NCBI GenBank assembly: GCA_039707655.1
Contig: CM077666.1
Span: 398,307,886-398,371,885, forward strand
Source of the DNA: Elymus sibiricus
Lineage: Eukaryota > Streptophyta > Magnoliopsida > Poales > Poaceae
Length of the DNA: 64,000 nt
Reading direction: 5' to 3'
Below the pieces are notes generated by a model. It worked only from the letters and a program-made list of their open reading frames with translations, had not been told where the DNA came from and did no database searches. Of this stretch, positions 34,867 to 45,452 are shown in pieces (position 1 is the first letter of the stretch; the number at the start of each line of letters is the position of its first letter). The position numbers and the translations under genes were made by a program.

Positions 34867-36709
34867 TGTTGGAAATATGCCCTAGAGGCAATAATAAATT
34901 GGTTATTATTATATTTCCTTGTTCATGATAATCGTTTATTATCCATGCTATAATTGTATTGATTGGAAACTCAAATACATGTGTGGGTACATAGACAACA
35001 CTGTGTCCCTAGTAAGCCTCTAGTTGACTAGCTCGTTGATCAAAGATGGTTAAGGTTTCCTAGCCATTGACATGAGATGTCATTTGATAACGGGATCACA
35101 TCATTAGGAGAATGATGTGATGGACAAGACCCAAACTAAGAACGTAGCATTTGATCGTGTCAGTTTATTGCTATTGTTTTCTGCATGTCAAGTATCTGTT
35201 CCTTTGACCATGAGATCATGCAACTCACTGACACCGGAGGAGTACCTTGTGTGTATCAAACGTCGCAACGTAACTGGGTGACTATAAAGGTGCTCTACAG
35301 GTATCTCCAAGGGTGTCTGTTGGGTTGGCATGGATCAAGACTGGGATTTGTTACTCCGTATGACGGAGAGGTATCTCAGGGCCCACTCGGTAATACAACA
35401 TCACAATAAGCCTTGCAAGCAATGTGACTAAAGTGTTAGCCACGAGATCTTGTATTACGGAACGAGTAAAGAGACTTGCCGGTAACGAGATTGAACTAGG
35501 TATAGAGATACCGACGATCGAATCTCGGGCAAGTAACATACCGAAGAACAAAGGGAACAGCATACGGGATTAACTGAATCCTTGACATAGAGGTTCGACC
35601 GATAAAAGATCTTCGTAGAATATGTAGGAGCCAATATGGGCATCCAGGTCCCGCTATTGGTTATTGGCCGTAGAGGTGTCTCGGTCATGTCTACATAGTT
35701 CTCGAACCCGCAGGGTCTACACACTTAACGTTTGGTGACGATTAGTATAGTTGAGTTATTATGTTGGTGACCGAAGGTTGTTCGGAGTCCCGGACATGAC
35801 GAGGATCTCTGGAATAGTCCGGAGGTAAAGATTGATATATGTGATAATAGTGTTTTGATCTCCGAAAGAGTTCCGGAGTTCACCGGAATGGGTTCCGGAT
35901 GTTTACCGAAGTGTTCGGGTGCAGCAACACTTTATATGGGCCAAGGGATAAAAGCCCACGAGGTATTGGAAAGTGCAAAAGTAGTTTTGCTGCCGCGTAA
36001 GCGGTACTACCGCTTGGTGAAGCGGTACTACCGCCCGAGCGGTACTACCGCTTGTATGAAGCGGTACTACCGCCCAAGCGGTACTACCGCTTGTGTGAAG
36101 CGGTACTACCGCTTGTGTGCGGCTGTGCACGGTTCGGCAGGGATCCGAGTTGGACTCTTTCCCTGCGGGCCAAACCGACCTTGTGCGGGCAAAACCGACC
36201 TGGAGGAGGTTTTTACTCCAAGTTTAGACCCCAAGGCTCAACATATAAATAGAGGGGCAGGGCTAGCACACGGGACACATCAAGATTTCCCCAAGCCGTG
36301 TGCGGCAACCCTAACCCTCTAGTTCCTCCGTCATAATCTCCGTAGCGCTTGGCGAAGCCCTGCAGAGATTGTTCCTCACCACCATCACCACGCCGTCGTG
36401 CTGCTGGAACTCAACCACTACTTCACCATCGCTCGCTGGATCGAGGAGGTGAAGGCGTCATCAAGCCGTACGTGTGTTGAACGCGGAGGTGCCGTCCGTT
36501 CGGCGCTAGTTCGTGATCGGATCGAGGGACGACTTGCGATTTGGATCGCGGAGACGTTCGACTACATCAACCGCGTTTCTTAAACGCTTCCGCTTAGCGA
36601 TCTACAAGGGTATGTAGATTCACTCTCCCTCTCGTAGATGCTCATCACCATGGATAGATCTTGTGTGTGCGTAGGAAATTTTTTGTTTCCCATGCAACGT
36701 TCCCCAACA
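34867..36709 (+). repeat. 3' LTR of the inner Copia element
   Basis: 1843 bp, identical in length to the 5' LTR, five substitutions by eye (one each near 28023/35180, 28729/35886, 28922/36079, 29052/36209 and 29521/36678). Ends CCCCAACA followed by the target copy CTGAA. Confidence 0.96.
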
Positions 36710-37284
36710 CTGAAAATCATTTTTCAGACACAAACAAAGGCTAAAAGATATGTGATATCCAAAGCAATGTTTGTTTTGCAAACTATTAGTAAAAGTGTTT
36801 ACTATGCATTTGACTAATAACAGAGGGATCCAGTAGAACGCCTGTCATATGATGAAGGTGAATAAAACAACAACTTAAAGGAAATGTCCAAAGGCTGTTA
36901 GTGTGACTTACACGCCTAGGAAGTCCGGGGCTAACGCCACTCTTAAGTTGGATGCTTCTTCTGAGAGTAGAAGAAATACTGAGAGTTAAACTGTTAGAAG
37001 TATAAAGGCAAAAAGAGAGAAGACTGGAATATCCAGCTCATGTATGAAAGTCATACAAGCTATTGATGTATAGAAGGCTGGTCAAAGAAATAGTTCTTGG
37101 GAATTATGATTAAACATGTTAATCATTGATTCTTGGGTATTGTGAGTTGATCACAGAGATACCCGCTCGATTGCATTCTGTTGCAACTCGATGGAAGAAC
37201 TACTACGGCCTAAAAGACTTGCTGGAGTGAGGTTTAGATACGCGATGGGAACATAGTAAATGTTACTATACCTTCCATCGGTGT

Positions 37285-37830
37285 ATTACCTATGTATTTA
37301 CTTTCATAATTCATTTAAAGTTTTACACACTCTAGCCCATTGCATAAGGTATCTTGCAAGAAGGTTGTTCATAAGAGAACTTTTGATGTTCGGTGTTATG
37401 AATAACATAAGGGCCATACCCTCATTATGAATGAGATGTATGTTATGAATATTGATAATAATACATTACCTCTGTATTTACTTTCATAATTCATTTTAGA
37501 GTTTTACACACTCTAGCCCATTGCATAAGGTATCTTGCAAGAAGGTTGCTCATAAGAGAACTTTTGATGTTCGGTGTTATGAATAACATAAGGGCCATAC
37601 CCTCATTATGAATGAGATGTATGTTATGAATATTGATAATAATACATTACCTTTGTATTTACTTTCATAATTCATTTTAGAGTTTTACACACTCTAGCCC
37701 ATTGCATAATGTTTGTTGCAAAAGGTGTTGTTCATGAAAGAACAATTGTTGTTCGGAATCATGAATAACATAAGGGCCATGCTTCCATCATGGATGGGAT
37801 GTATGTTATGAATATTGATGGTAATATGAT
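37285..37830 (+). repeat. Tandem triplication, period about 180 bp, in the outer Copia element
   Basis: Three consecutive copies begin ATTACCTNTGTATTTACTTT at 37285, 37465 and 37646. The first two are nearly identical; the third is shorter and more diverged towards its end. The copies lie where the pre-integrase part of pol should start. Confidence 0.9.
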
Positions 37831-37859
37831 ACATTCATAACACTGACGCTAAATGTCGC

Positions 37860-40470
37860 AAGACTAAGAGAATACCACACATGTGTGGCATTGCATTTGG
37901 TCACATTGGAGAAACCCGCATGGAGAAATTCCATAATGATGGATTTTGAAGTCGTTTGATTATGAATCATCTGACACTTGCAACTTTCCTCCGAAAAGTG
38001 AAGTGACTGAAATACCGTTCACAGGCCATAAGGAACGAGCAACGAACTTATTGGTGATCATACATTTTGATGTATGTAGTCCGATAAATGTTGTTGCTAG
38101 CAGTGGATTTTATCTATCTTCAGAAATGACTCAAGTAGATATATGGATATTTACTTGATGAGACGTAAGTCTGGATCTTCTGAAATCATTCAAAAGGTTT
38201 TCAAAATGAAGTAGAAATTATTGTAACAAGAAAATTATGTTTCTGCAATTGGATTGCGGAAAGAAATATTTGAGTTACAAGTTTAGCGAATGTCTGATGA
38301 GTTGTGAAAAGAGTTTCATAACTTACACCTCCCGGAACACCACTGTGAGTGGAATGTCCGTGAAGATGTATTCAAACCATTTACGACATGGTAAGATCAA
38401 AGATGACATAAATCAATTTGCCATTATCCCTTTTAAAGGTAATGCTTTAGAGACTGCGGCTTTTACACTGAAAAGAGCACCATCAGGTATGTTGAAATGA
38501 CGCCATGGTATGGTACGCCCAACCATGCTTTGTCTTTTCTTAACATTTGGAATATGGGGCTTGTGTAAAATATTTACAAACCTATTCCAGATCAGACAAG
38601 TACTACTTTGTAGGTTATCCCAAGTAATTGGGAATTCCTCCACCACTATACCGAGGCAAAAAGGTTTGCCACCAAAAACGGTATGCTTTTAAAAAGAATG
38701 GTTCTTGCAAAAAGGTGAGTGGGAGAACAGTGCAACTCGACGAGATAACAATATCTTCGTCATCAGATCAAAGGAAAGAAACCTTGGAAGTAATTCCAGA
38801 GTTTCCTACTACGACTGATACGGAAGCCTCTACATGAGATGTATGGACTTCGGTCGAACTTGCAACTGAACCACATAGGCAAAATTCGTGCAAACCCCTC
38901 AGGTGCGCAAGCGAGATATTGTTGTTAGACAACAGTATACCTACGATACACAAGGAAGCGTTGATGGGCCCTGACTCCGGAATTGGCTAAATGCCAATAT
39001 AATCCGAAATAGTTTCCATACAAACGATTCAAGATTTTATCTTGATAAACCCTTCGGAAGACTTAGAGTCTAACGAACATTAATGGAACTATAAACTGAT
39101 GTGGATAAAATGTTTTATCCATAAAGCTCTACTCGTTGCAATAACAAGTTCAAGGAGTTGACTATGATGAGGTTGTCTCACCATAGCGATGCTTAAAATC
39201 AGATCGGGTTAAACTAGCAATTAATACATATTTCAATCTTGAGATATGATACATGGATGCCAAAAGGATTTCCATGTGATGGAAATACAACCTAGGACTT
39301 ACATGTGATACAGTCCAAGGTATTTCGTCAGTCCAGAGGATGCTAGTAAGTATGCAAACTTCAGAGTTCCAGCAATGGACAGAAGAGAGCAAAATGGAGT
39401 TGGAATCTTCGTTTTGATGAAATAGTCAAAAGAGTTTGATTTCATCAATGGATAACGAAGATGCTTGTGGTTTCAAGAAAGTAAGTGGGAGCATAATAAT
39501 ATTTCTAAAAACTTTGTGTGCTTGACACATTGTTGATTGGAAATTTCTTGACACGAATTAGGACTTCATTAAAAATAGTTTTTCAATGAAGTGCTTGAGC
39601 TATATAGCCTTGATATTAGGCATATTTATCTACAAGATAGAATTGCCTAATAGGCTAAGCCAAAAATACATATTGACAAGATGCTAAAACAGTTTAGCAT
39701 TAAAACGCCAAGGAGTGATTCTTGCCGAAGTCACATGGAAAGGGTTTTTGCAAGACTCGGTGTCCCAAAACACTGATGAGCAAAATACATGATGGAGATT
39801 CCACACACTTTCGTGTTTGGATTAATCATGTATTCCATGGTATGTAAAACAACCAGATATGTCCAGTACTCCCAAGGAGTTGCGAGTATAGATACCAAAG
39901 TGATCAAAGTATTGATCATGGGACAACAGTGATAAATGTCATTGAGTACTAAAGTAGCACTGATGACATGTTTTCTCGCAAGCAGAGATTATGAGGTGCT
40001 CGTTGTAAGTAATTACATCGATACCGTCTTCATCAATGCTCCATGCGATTTTCGATTTAAGTTAAGGGTTTTGTGTAATACACCATATGGTGGCACGGTG
40101 TTTGGAAATCGTTCCAAACAGGTTACTGTGGCGAATTCTATAACAAAGGCTAAGTATGTTGCCGCTTTCAAAGCGACATAGAAGATGTTGAATCATGCAG
40201 TTCGTTCATGAACTTAGTATGGTTCCAAGATGGCTTTGGTCAATGGAACACTATTGAAGATAGTTGCTCCATAGCTCAGTCTGAGGAATCAAGGTTTGAC
40301 CTGTGATTCACATATATACAAAGCCAAGTCCACACAAAATATGAATTTTGTGAAAGCGTGAAAACGCGAGGATATGCAAAGATACACACGGAGCTGAAAT
40401 TGTCAGATCCGTTGGACATCAGGCTATACCACAAGCGAAGCATTTTTACACCGGTATGCCATAGGTGTAA
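37860..40470 (+). pseudogene. Decayed pol of the outer Copia element
   Basis: Fragments align by eye with the inner pol: pre-integrase (TTTGGTCACATTGG near 37900), integrase (37946-38500), linker (38628-38850), reverse transcriptase (39130-39700, with the YVDD region changed to a Leu-Asp-Thr-Leu version near 39520) and RNase H/tail (40090-40420). Frameshifts and stops occur every 50-250 bp. No translation product expected. Confidence 0.75.
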
Positions 40471-40518
40471 AGTGCATCAGCATTGACTAGATTATTGACT
40501 CTAGTGCAAGTGGGAGTC

Positions 40519-42681
40519 TGTAGGAGATATGCCCTAGAGGCAATAATAAATGTTATTGTTTATCTCCATGCTCATAATTATGTTTATGTTCCATGCTATA
40601 ACTGCTATGGTTCTCGAGTCTGCAATAACCACGAGGCTCGGAGGAAGACTCATATGCACGTGTGGAATAATAAACGGTAAAAAGTATTCCTAGTTTGGCG
40701 TCTAAGACTAGCTCAAGTGTTGCATGATGGTTCTGTTTTCCTGATCATGGGCATGACTATGCCGGCAACTTTGAGGGTACAATGTTAGTAGAACACTTGT
40801 GTTGAATCGACCCGATTGATGTTATGCTATGAGATTCATTCGTCACAAGTTAATGGTTAATAACACAGAGAAAGTTAACGTTTGCATAATTCCTTAGACC
40901 ATGAGAGTATCGAGTTTCTTCATGCTTGCTTCATGAACTTTGGGGTTTGTTAAACGTCATCCGTAAATGGGTGGCTATTACGGCGGCTTACGGGTTCATG
41001 GAAAAGTATGTCAAGTAACTTGATAGCTCAAGATTGGGATTTGCTCCTCCGACGATGGAGAGATATCTCTGGGCCCTCTCGGTGTTACGGTATCCACCAT
41101 CGTCTGGCCAGACACATTGTGATTTGATCACAGGGATGCCGGAACACAGAAACGAGAAAAGAGAACAAAACCGGTAACGAGGTAACTGGCATTATGGACA
41201 AGTGTTGATCCACGGGGATGCCGATGATTCTCACCTCGGGTATTTGTAACATATCGCGAAGCAACAGGAATTGCACACGGCAACTGGAGGTTCACTCGAA
41301 TATTCATTCGTGTGGGTATAGGGGTCAATATGGGTGTCCACGGCTCCGATGTTGATCATTGATCGGAAAGTGTTCCGGGTCATGTCTATACTTCACCGAA
41401 CCTATAGGGTCACACGCTTAAGGGTCATCTATCTGCTGAATACTAGACAAGGAGTCTGAGAGAAAATCACCGAAAAAGTTTCGGACGAAACGGAAACGTT
41501 CCGGAGAGAACACCGGAATAGTTTCGGTAAAACTGAAAAGTTGTTTCAGGGTATACCATTAAGTCAAATTGGTTCCGGCACATGTCTGGAAATTCTTGGA
41601 GACTGCCAGAATCGTTCTGGTAACTTCTGGGAATTTTCCGGGATAAAAACCGAAAATGTTCCGGAGCTGCCGGAACCTCTTTGGTTGCTTTCCGCTGAAG
41701 AAAAACATTGTTCCGGAATTGTTTCGGAATGCGTTCAAAATTGTTTTAGTGGGTACTGGAATTATTCTAGGCACACAGAAATAATTTGGGTTTTAACGGA
41801 CGCAGAAAAATGTCTTCATGAATAGTGAAAGTGTTTTTTGGTTACTTTATGGAAAGTCACCTTTTGGGATATTTCCCAAAAGGCTTCTAGAAGGCTTGGG
41901 GGCTAAGAAACCCCCCTTTGGGGGGCCCCATGAGGGGTGGCCGGCCACATGAGGGGCTCCTTCATGGGGCCCCACTTGCTCCATTAGTTCCCTTTTATGC
42001 CCTTGTGGAAGTCTTCTTTCATGGGCATTTTGGGTTTTATGGAAATGGCATCCCTACCCCTTGGCTTTCCTATAAATAGAGGTGGAGAGGTGCTCTCCAT
42101 TCTCATGCTTGCTCTCATACACATGCCATGCTCGTCTGGCTCTCTCTCTCCCTCCCACGAAATAGTTTCGTAGAGCCGAAAGGCTGTCTGGGTTCCGGTG
42201 GGAACTAGTTTTGGACGGCGAAGCCCTGCCGGATAGATGACACCGTATGTGTGCAACTCTGTAGAGAGATCGTAGTTTCGGTCTTAGTTCGAGAGTGCCT
42301 CCCGAAGGGCTGTCCGAGTTACTGTCCGAGTTTCGGGGGTCTTCCCGAAGGGCTGTCCGAGTGACCGTCCGAGTTTCGAGGGTCCTCCCGAAGGGCTGTC
42401 CGAGGATCCGTCCGGTGGGACTATCCGAGGGACTGTCCCGAGGCCTCCCGAAGGGCTGCCCGGAGATCCGTCCGGTGAGCTGACGAGGGAGTACATCCTC
42501 GCGGTTGGGAGGTTGTAAAATCCTAGCTGAGGGGATCTGCACCGCCGATCGCCATCGACTCTACTTCCGCTGCGCTACGAGTCGGTAACGAAAAAGATCA
42601 AACCTTGTATGCAGTCTCCATAGTGGTCCTGGGCTGGTGCGTAGGTCGGAAATTTTTTGTTTTCTGCTGCGTTCCCCTACA
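40519..42681 (+). repeat. 3' LTR of the outer Copia element
   Basis: 2163 bp, TGTAGGAGAT to CCCCTACA, preceded by AAGTGGGAGTC and followed by target copy TATTC. TATA box at 42071-42079. About 28 substitutions and one 1-bp indel from the 5' copy. Confidence 0.93.
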
Positions 42682-42689
42682 TATTCGAT

Positions 42690-43540
42690 CACATCCACCA
42701 ACACATTAGCTAGCATAAACTACATCTACAGAAGTCAATCAAAGTCGGTATAGAACACAGTGCGGGAATTCAGCATACCTTGGGGTCTCTCGACGACACG
42801 ACGAACGACCTCGTTCTTGAGGCCTGAGTACTAGCCCTCTGTGCTCTCCCTGATGACAGCGATGTTGACCCATTCCTCACGCCGACGAGGGTTGCTAGAA
42901 TCACAGAGGGACGGCGGCGGCAGCGAGCAGACGCGATGGTTGGGGATGCGACGGCTAGACGAGTTGCCGTGAAGGCCTCCTCCGCCAGTAGCAGCACCTG
43001 CATCGGCGGCTCTTCGTCGACCTCTGCCTCACGTGGTTTCTCCTCGACGCCCTCATCCGCCGACGCGGCGACGAAACTGAAGCAGATGGCCACCGGCGTT
43101 GGGCTTCCCCACCAGTGGCAGCACCTACATCGGAGACTCCTCGTCGACCGCCGCCTCCCGTGGTGGATCCTCGACAGCCTCATCCGTGATGCCGTAACGA
43201 ATCACAATAGGGGAACCATGCTCATCGCCTCCCCGCCCGTGAGCAATCCACGTCGCTCCGGCCACCGGACCTCCATCCGACGCGCCCATGGCATCGAGCT
43301 TCTGCGCAGCCGCACTTTGGATGCGCCCTCCACCGGCAAAGGCCGCAGCCTGGTGTCTCGCCGGACGCCACCCTCCCGCACGGCAACAGCCTGGTGCCCG
43401 TCGGTCGCCGCCCTCCCGCGGCCTCGCCACCGCAGTCGCGCGCCACTCGCGCATCGCTGCGACCGCCGGTCGGCGTTTTGCCTCTGTCCCTGCCTGCACA
43501 ACGTCGTCCGCCTCTCCTTGGAATCTGGCGGCGAGTAGAT
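42690..43540. other. GC-rich, gene-like region with internal duplication; product not identified
   Basis: From 42770 the sequence becomes GC-rich with open frames on both strands (up to about 200 codons), none with a recognised domain. A segment of about 85 bp (42968-43056) recurs at 43101-43184, 133 bp downstream, with about 15 differences (shared phrase CAGCACCTNCATCGG). The composition suggests former exonic or first-exon DNA. Confidence 0.45.
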
Positions 43541-43542
43541 AA

Positions 43543-44287
43543 GAGCATCTCCACCCGTCCCCCAGGAAGCCCCCCAGGAGCACTTTTTCGGCGCCGGCGG
43601 ACGAAAAAAGTCCCACCCGTGCCCCCACGAGCTCGATTAGCGCCGGATTTGGTCAAAATTTTGACCGGCGAACCCACCCCAAACCCAGGATCCTGGGGGG
43701 CAGTTGGGGGAGGAGAGAGAGACTGTTTTGCATGTCATTTGGCCCACCGTCAGCCTCCCACTCCCTCTCTCCTCACTTTTCCTCCGGGGCCCACCCACGT
43801 GCTGCTCTCTCTTCTCTTCTCTTCTCCTTCTCTCCCCCCACCAACTCCCACGCCCGCGCAGAACGCCTCGCCCGGCACGCCGCCGCCCTCGCCTCGCCTC
43901 GCCGCGCACAGGTCTGGGACAAGCTCGGCGCCCTCGCCTCGCCGCCCTCGCCTCGCCTTGCCGCCGCCCTCGCCCTCGCCTCGCCGCCGCCCTCGCCTCG
44001 CCTCGCCGCGCAAGGTTCTTCCTGGCCGGGTACGAGGCGTCCAAGGGCCCAGTGGACAAGTCCAAGGAGTCGCGCTCGCCGAGGGACAACGACGGCACGG
44101 CACGCACACCTCCAGCACGGCGGCGGGCTCCGCGGTGCGCGGCGCCGACTTGCTCGGGTACTGGAAGGCGTGGCCTGGGGGCTCAACTACTGGGAAACTC
44201 CCCCCCCCCCCGAGCAAAATTAGCACCGGCAAATCTTCATCCGGCGCAAAAATCGTCCCTGGGGGGGCACAACGGCTGGAGATGCTC
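43543..44287. mobile_element. Non-autonomous PIF/Harbinger-type element, 745 bp
   Basis: The inverted ends GAGCATCTCCACCCGT and (read from the other strand) GAGCATCTCCAGCCGT are flanked by the 3-bp duplication TAA (43540-43542 and 44288-44290), the TSD size and composition expected for PIF/Harbinger. The ends continue as complementary C- and G-rich runs (CCCCCAGG / CCTGGGGGG). The inside is very GC-rich with CCTCGCC runs and an open segment (44014-44190) that could be a captured exon. No transposase. Confidence 0.75.
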
Positions 44288-44696
44288 TAAGGCAGTGGGG
44301 AGTTGGGGGAGTGGGTGTTGGGAGGAGTGGGTCGACCAGTGGAAGGGAATGGGTCGTTCGGGCGACTTCGGCTGGACGCGAACGGTGCCCTTGTGATGAC
44401 ATGGCGAGGATCATGCGCCAAGATCGGTGCGCTTGATCCAACAGGAACGAGGGCGTTCGGGACGGGAGCAGAAAAAATAGCACGTTCGGTAGTTATTGAT
44501 TCCGAAGGAGAAAGAAGAAGGAGAGTTCGGGGGACAGAGCCTAGATAAAGGATGAACTGTCGGACCCTAAGTTTAAAAAAAATCGAGTCGGACCCCCAGC
44601 ATTAAATGCGTCCAGTTCGTAAGCCGCGTCCGTCCTTCTTCTCCACGATTCTGAGTCCAACTCCAACTCCGATCCCACCAATAATGGCGATTCGTC

Positions 44697-44706
44697 TATA
44701 TATATA
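44697..44706 (+). promoter_or_regulatory. TATA box before the B3-like gene
   Basis: TATATATATA lies 56-65 bp upstream of ATG 44762, a plausible core promoter distance for a short 5' leader. Confidence 0.5.
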
Positions 44707-44761
44707 GCCCAGCGATATAACACAGCTGAATAGCCACGAGTAGCGTTCGACGTCGCCCACC

Positions 44762-45290
44762 ATGTCCATGTGCGCCCCAGCCGAGCCGTCGTGGCTCCGC
44801 CGGGGACTGCTCCCGCACCTCGGGCTCCCGGTGGACCTGCCGGTGCACTTCATCGCCGAGAAGGCCGTCACCGCCACCGACTTCGACCCGCGGCAGAATC
44901 GGTTCCAGCTCCCGCCCTACGGCGTTAAGCACAACCTACGCCCCATCCTCACTGCCGAGGAGCTCCAGGCTGCCAACCTGCGGTACGAGGACGACAACGC
45001 GGAGGAGCAGGGGACGACTGGCGAGAGGAGGAAAGAGAGGAGGCGGGGTGCCCGTGCTGATGGTCGACCCCCGCGCCGGATTCATTGAGCTGCGGCTGTC
45101 GCGCGGCGCCGGCAGCACGACCGTCAAGGGGCCGGGGTATCTCGATTTCATCAACGAGTGCAGCTTCACCGTCCACGACGTCGTCCGGATCTGGGCCTTC
45201 AACCCCCACGCCTCTCCTTCAAACGTTGAAGAAAGCCCGCTCTATATTGTCATCGCCAAGAAACCAAAGAAACAAAAGGGGTGTGTCTAG
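44762..45290 (+). pseudogene. B3-domain-like protein gene, frameshifted
   Basis: From ATG 44762 the frame encodes the start typical of small grass B3-like proteins (PVHFIAEKAVTATDFDP, then RFQLPPYGV and LTAEELQAANL). Near 45045 the frame must change by one base: from 45048 the +1 frame continues with VPVLMVDPRAG, LRLSRG, VKGPGYLDFI and DVVRIWAF, the second half of the same fold, and ends SPLYIVIAKKP before TAG 45288-45290. B3 proteins bind DNA in the nucleus. The frameshift sits in the charged linker (ERRKERRRG). A short intron is unlikely there, so a 1-bp indel is the best explanation. The usual FRLF loop after WAF is also missing. The stop codon is part of the MITE at 45287. Confidence 0.6.
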
Positions 45291-45452
45291 GACACATTTA
45301 GATGTGACATAGTTATTGCACATCTAAATGACTAAATCAAATTTAAAAAGAAAAGAAAAAAGGAAAAAAAATACCCACACGAATCTCCACGTAAGATCAA
45401 TGATATAGGGCTTAGATGTGCAATACTTATCTCACATCTAGATGTGTTTTAG
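45287..45452. mobile_element. Fold-back MITE, about 166 bp
   Basis: The left end CTAGGACACATTTAGATGTG and right end CACATCTAGATGTGTTTTAG are long inverted repeats that continue inward (GTTATTGCACATCTAA against TTAGATGTGCAATACTTA), together about 40 bp per arm. Flanking TA dinucleotides are compatible with a TA target but do not prove it. The superfamily is not assigned. Confidence 0.75.

Larger units (their letters stand above)
27710..36709 (+). mobile_element. Complete Angela/BARE-like Ty1/Copia retrotransposon, 9.0 kb, very young
   Basis: LTRs of identical length (1843 bp: 27710-29552 and 34867-36709), primer site, gag-pol, purine tract and a perfect 5-bp target duplication CTGAA (27705-27709, 36710-36714). 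The LTRs differ at five positions by eye. It is inserted in the gag region of the outer Copia element in the same orientation. The only coding defect I see is one TAG in gag-pol (31988), where the older copy in this window has GAG. Order of domains (gag, protease, integrase, reverse transcriptase, RNase H) is that of Ty1/Copia. Confidence 0.97.
23879..42681 (+). mobile_element. Outer Ty1/Copia LTR retrotransposon, interrupted by a younger Copia element
   Basis: Two LTRs (23879-26042 and 40519-42681) flank 14.5 kb. The 5-bp target duplication TATTC is intact at 23874-23878 and 42682-42686. Without the nested element (27710-36709 and one TSD copy) the element is about 9.8 kb with 5.5 kb of internal sequence. 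The LTR start TGTAGGAGATATGCCC shares the GATATGCCCTAGAGGCAATA block with the Angela-like LTRs, so the two families are related; I would guess a Maximus-like group but cannot confirm. gag and pol are badly decayed, so it moved in trans or decayed after insertion. By eye about 28 substitutions and one indel separate the LTRs. Confidence 0.93.

Noticed and set aside
43394..44396. Long Pro/Arg/Ala-rich frames on both strands (up to 298 codons)
   Set aside because: Open because of very high GC and CCTCGCC repeats inside the PIF-type element; all frames are open at once and none has a domain.
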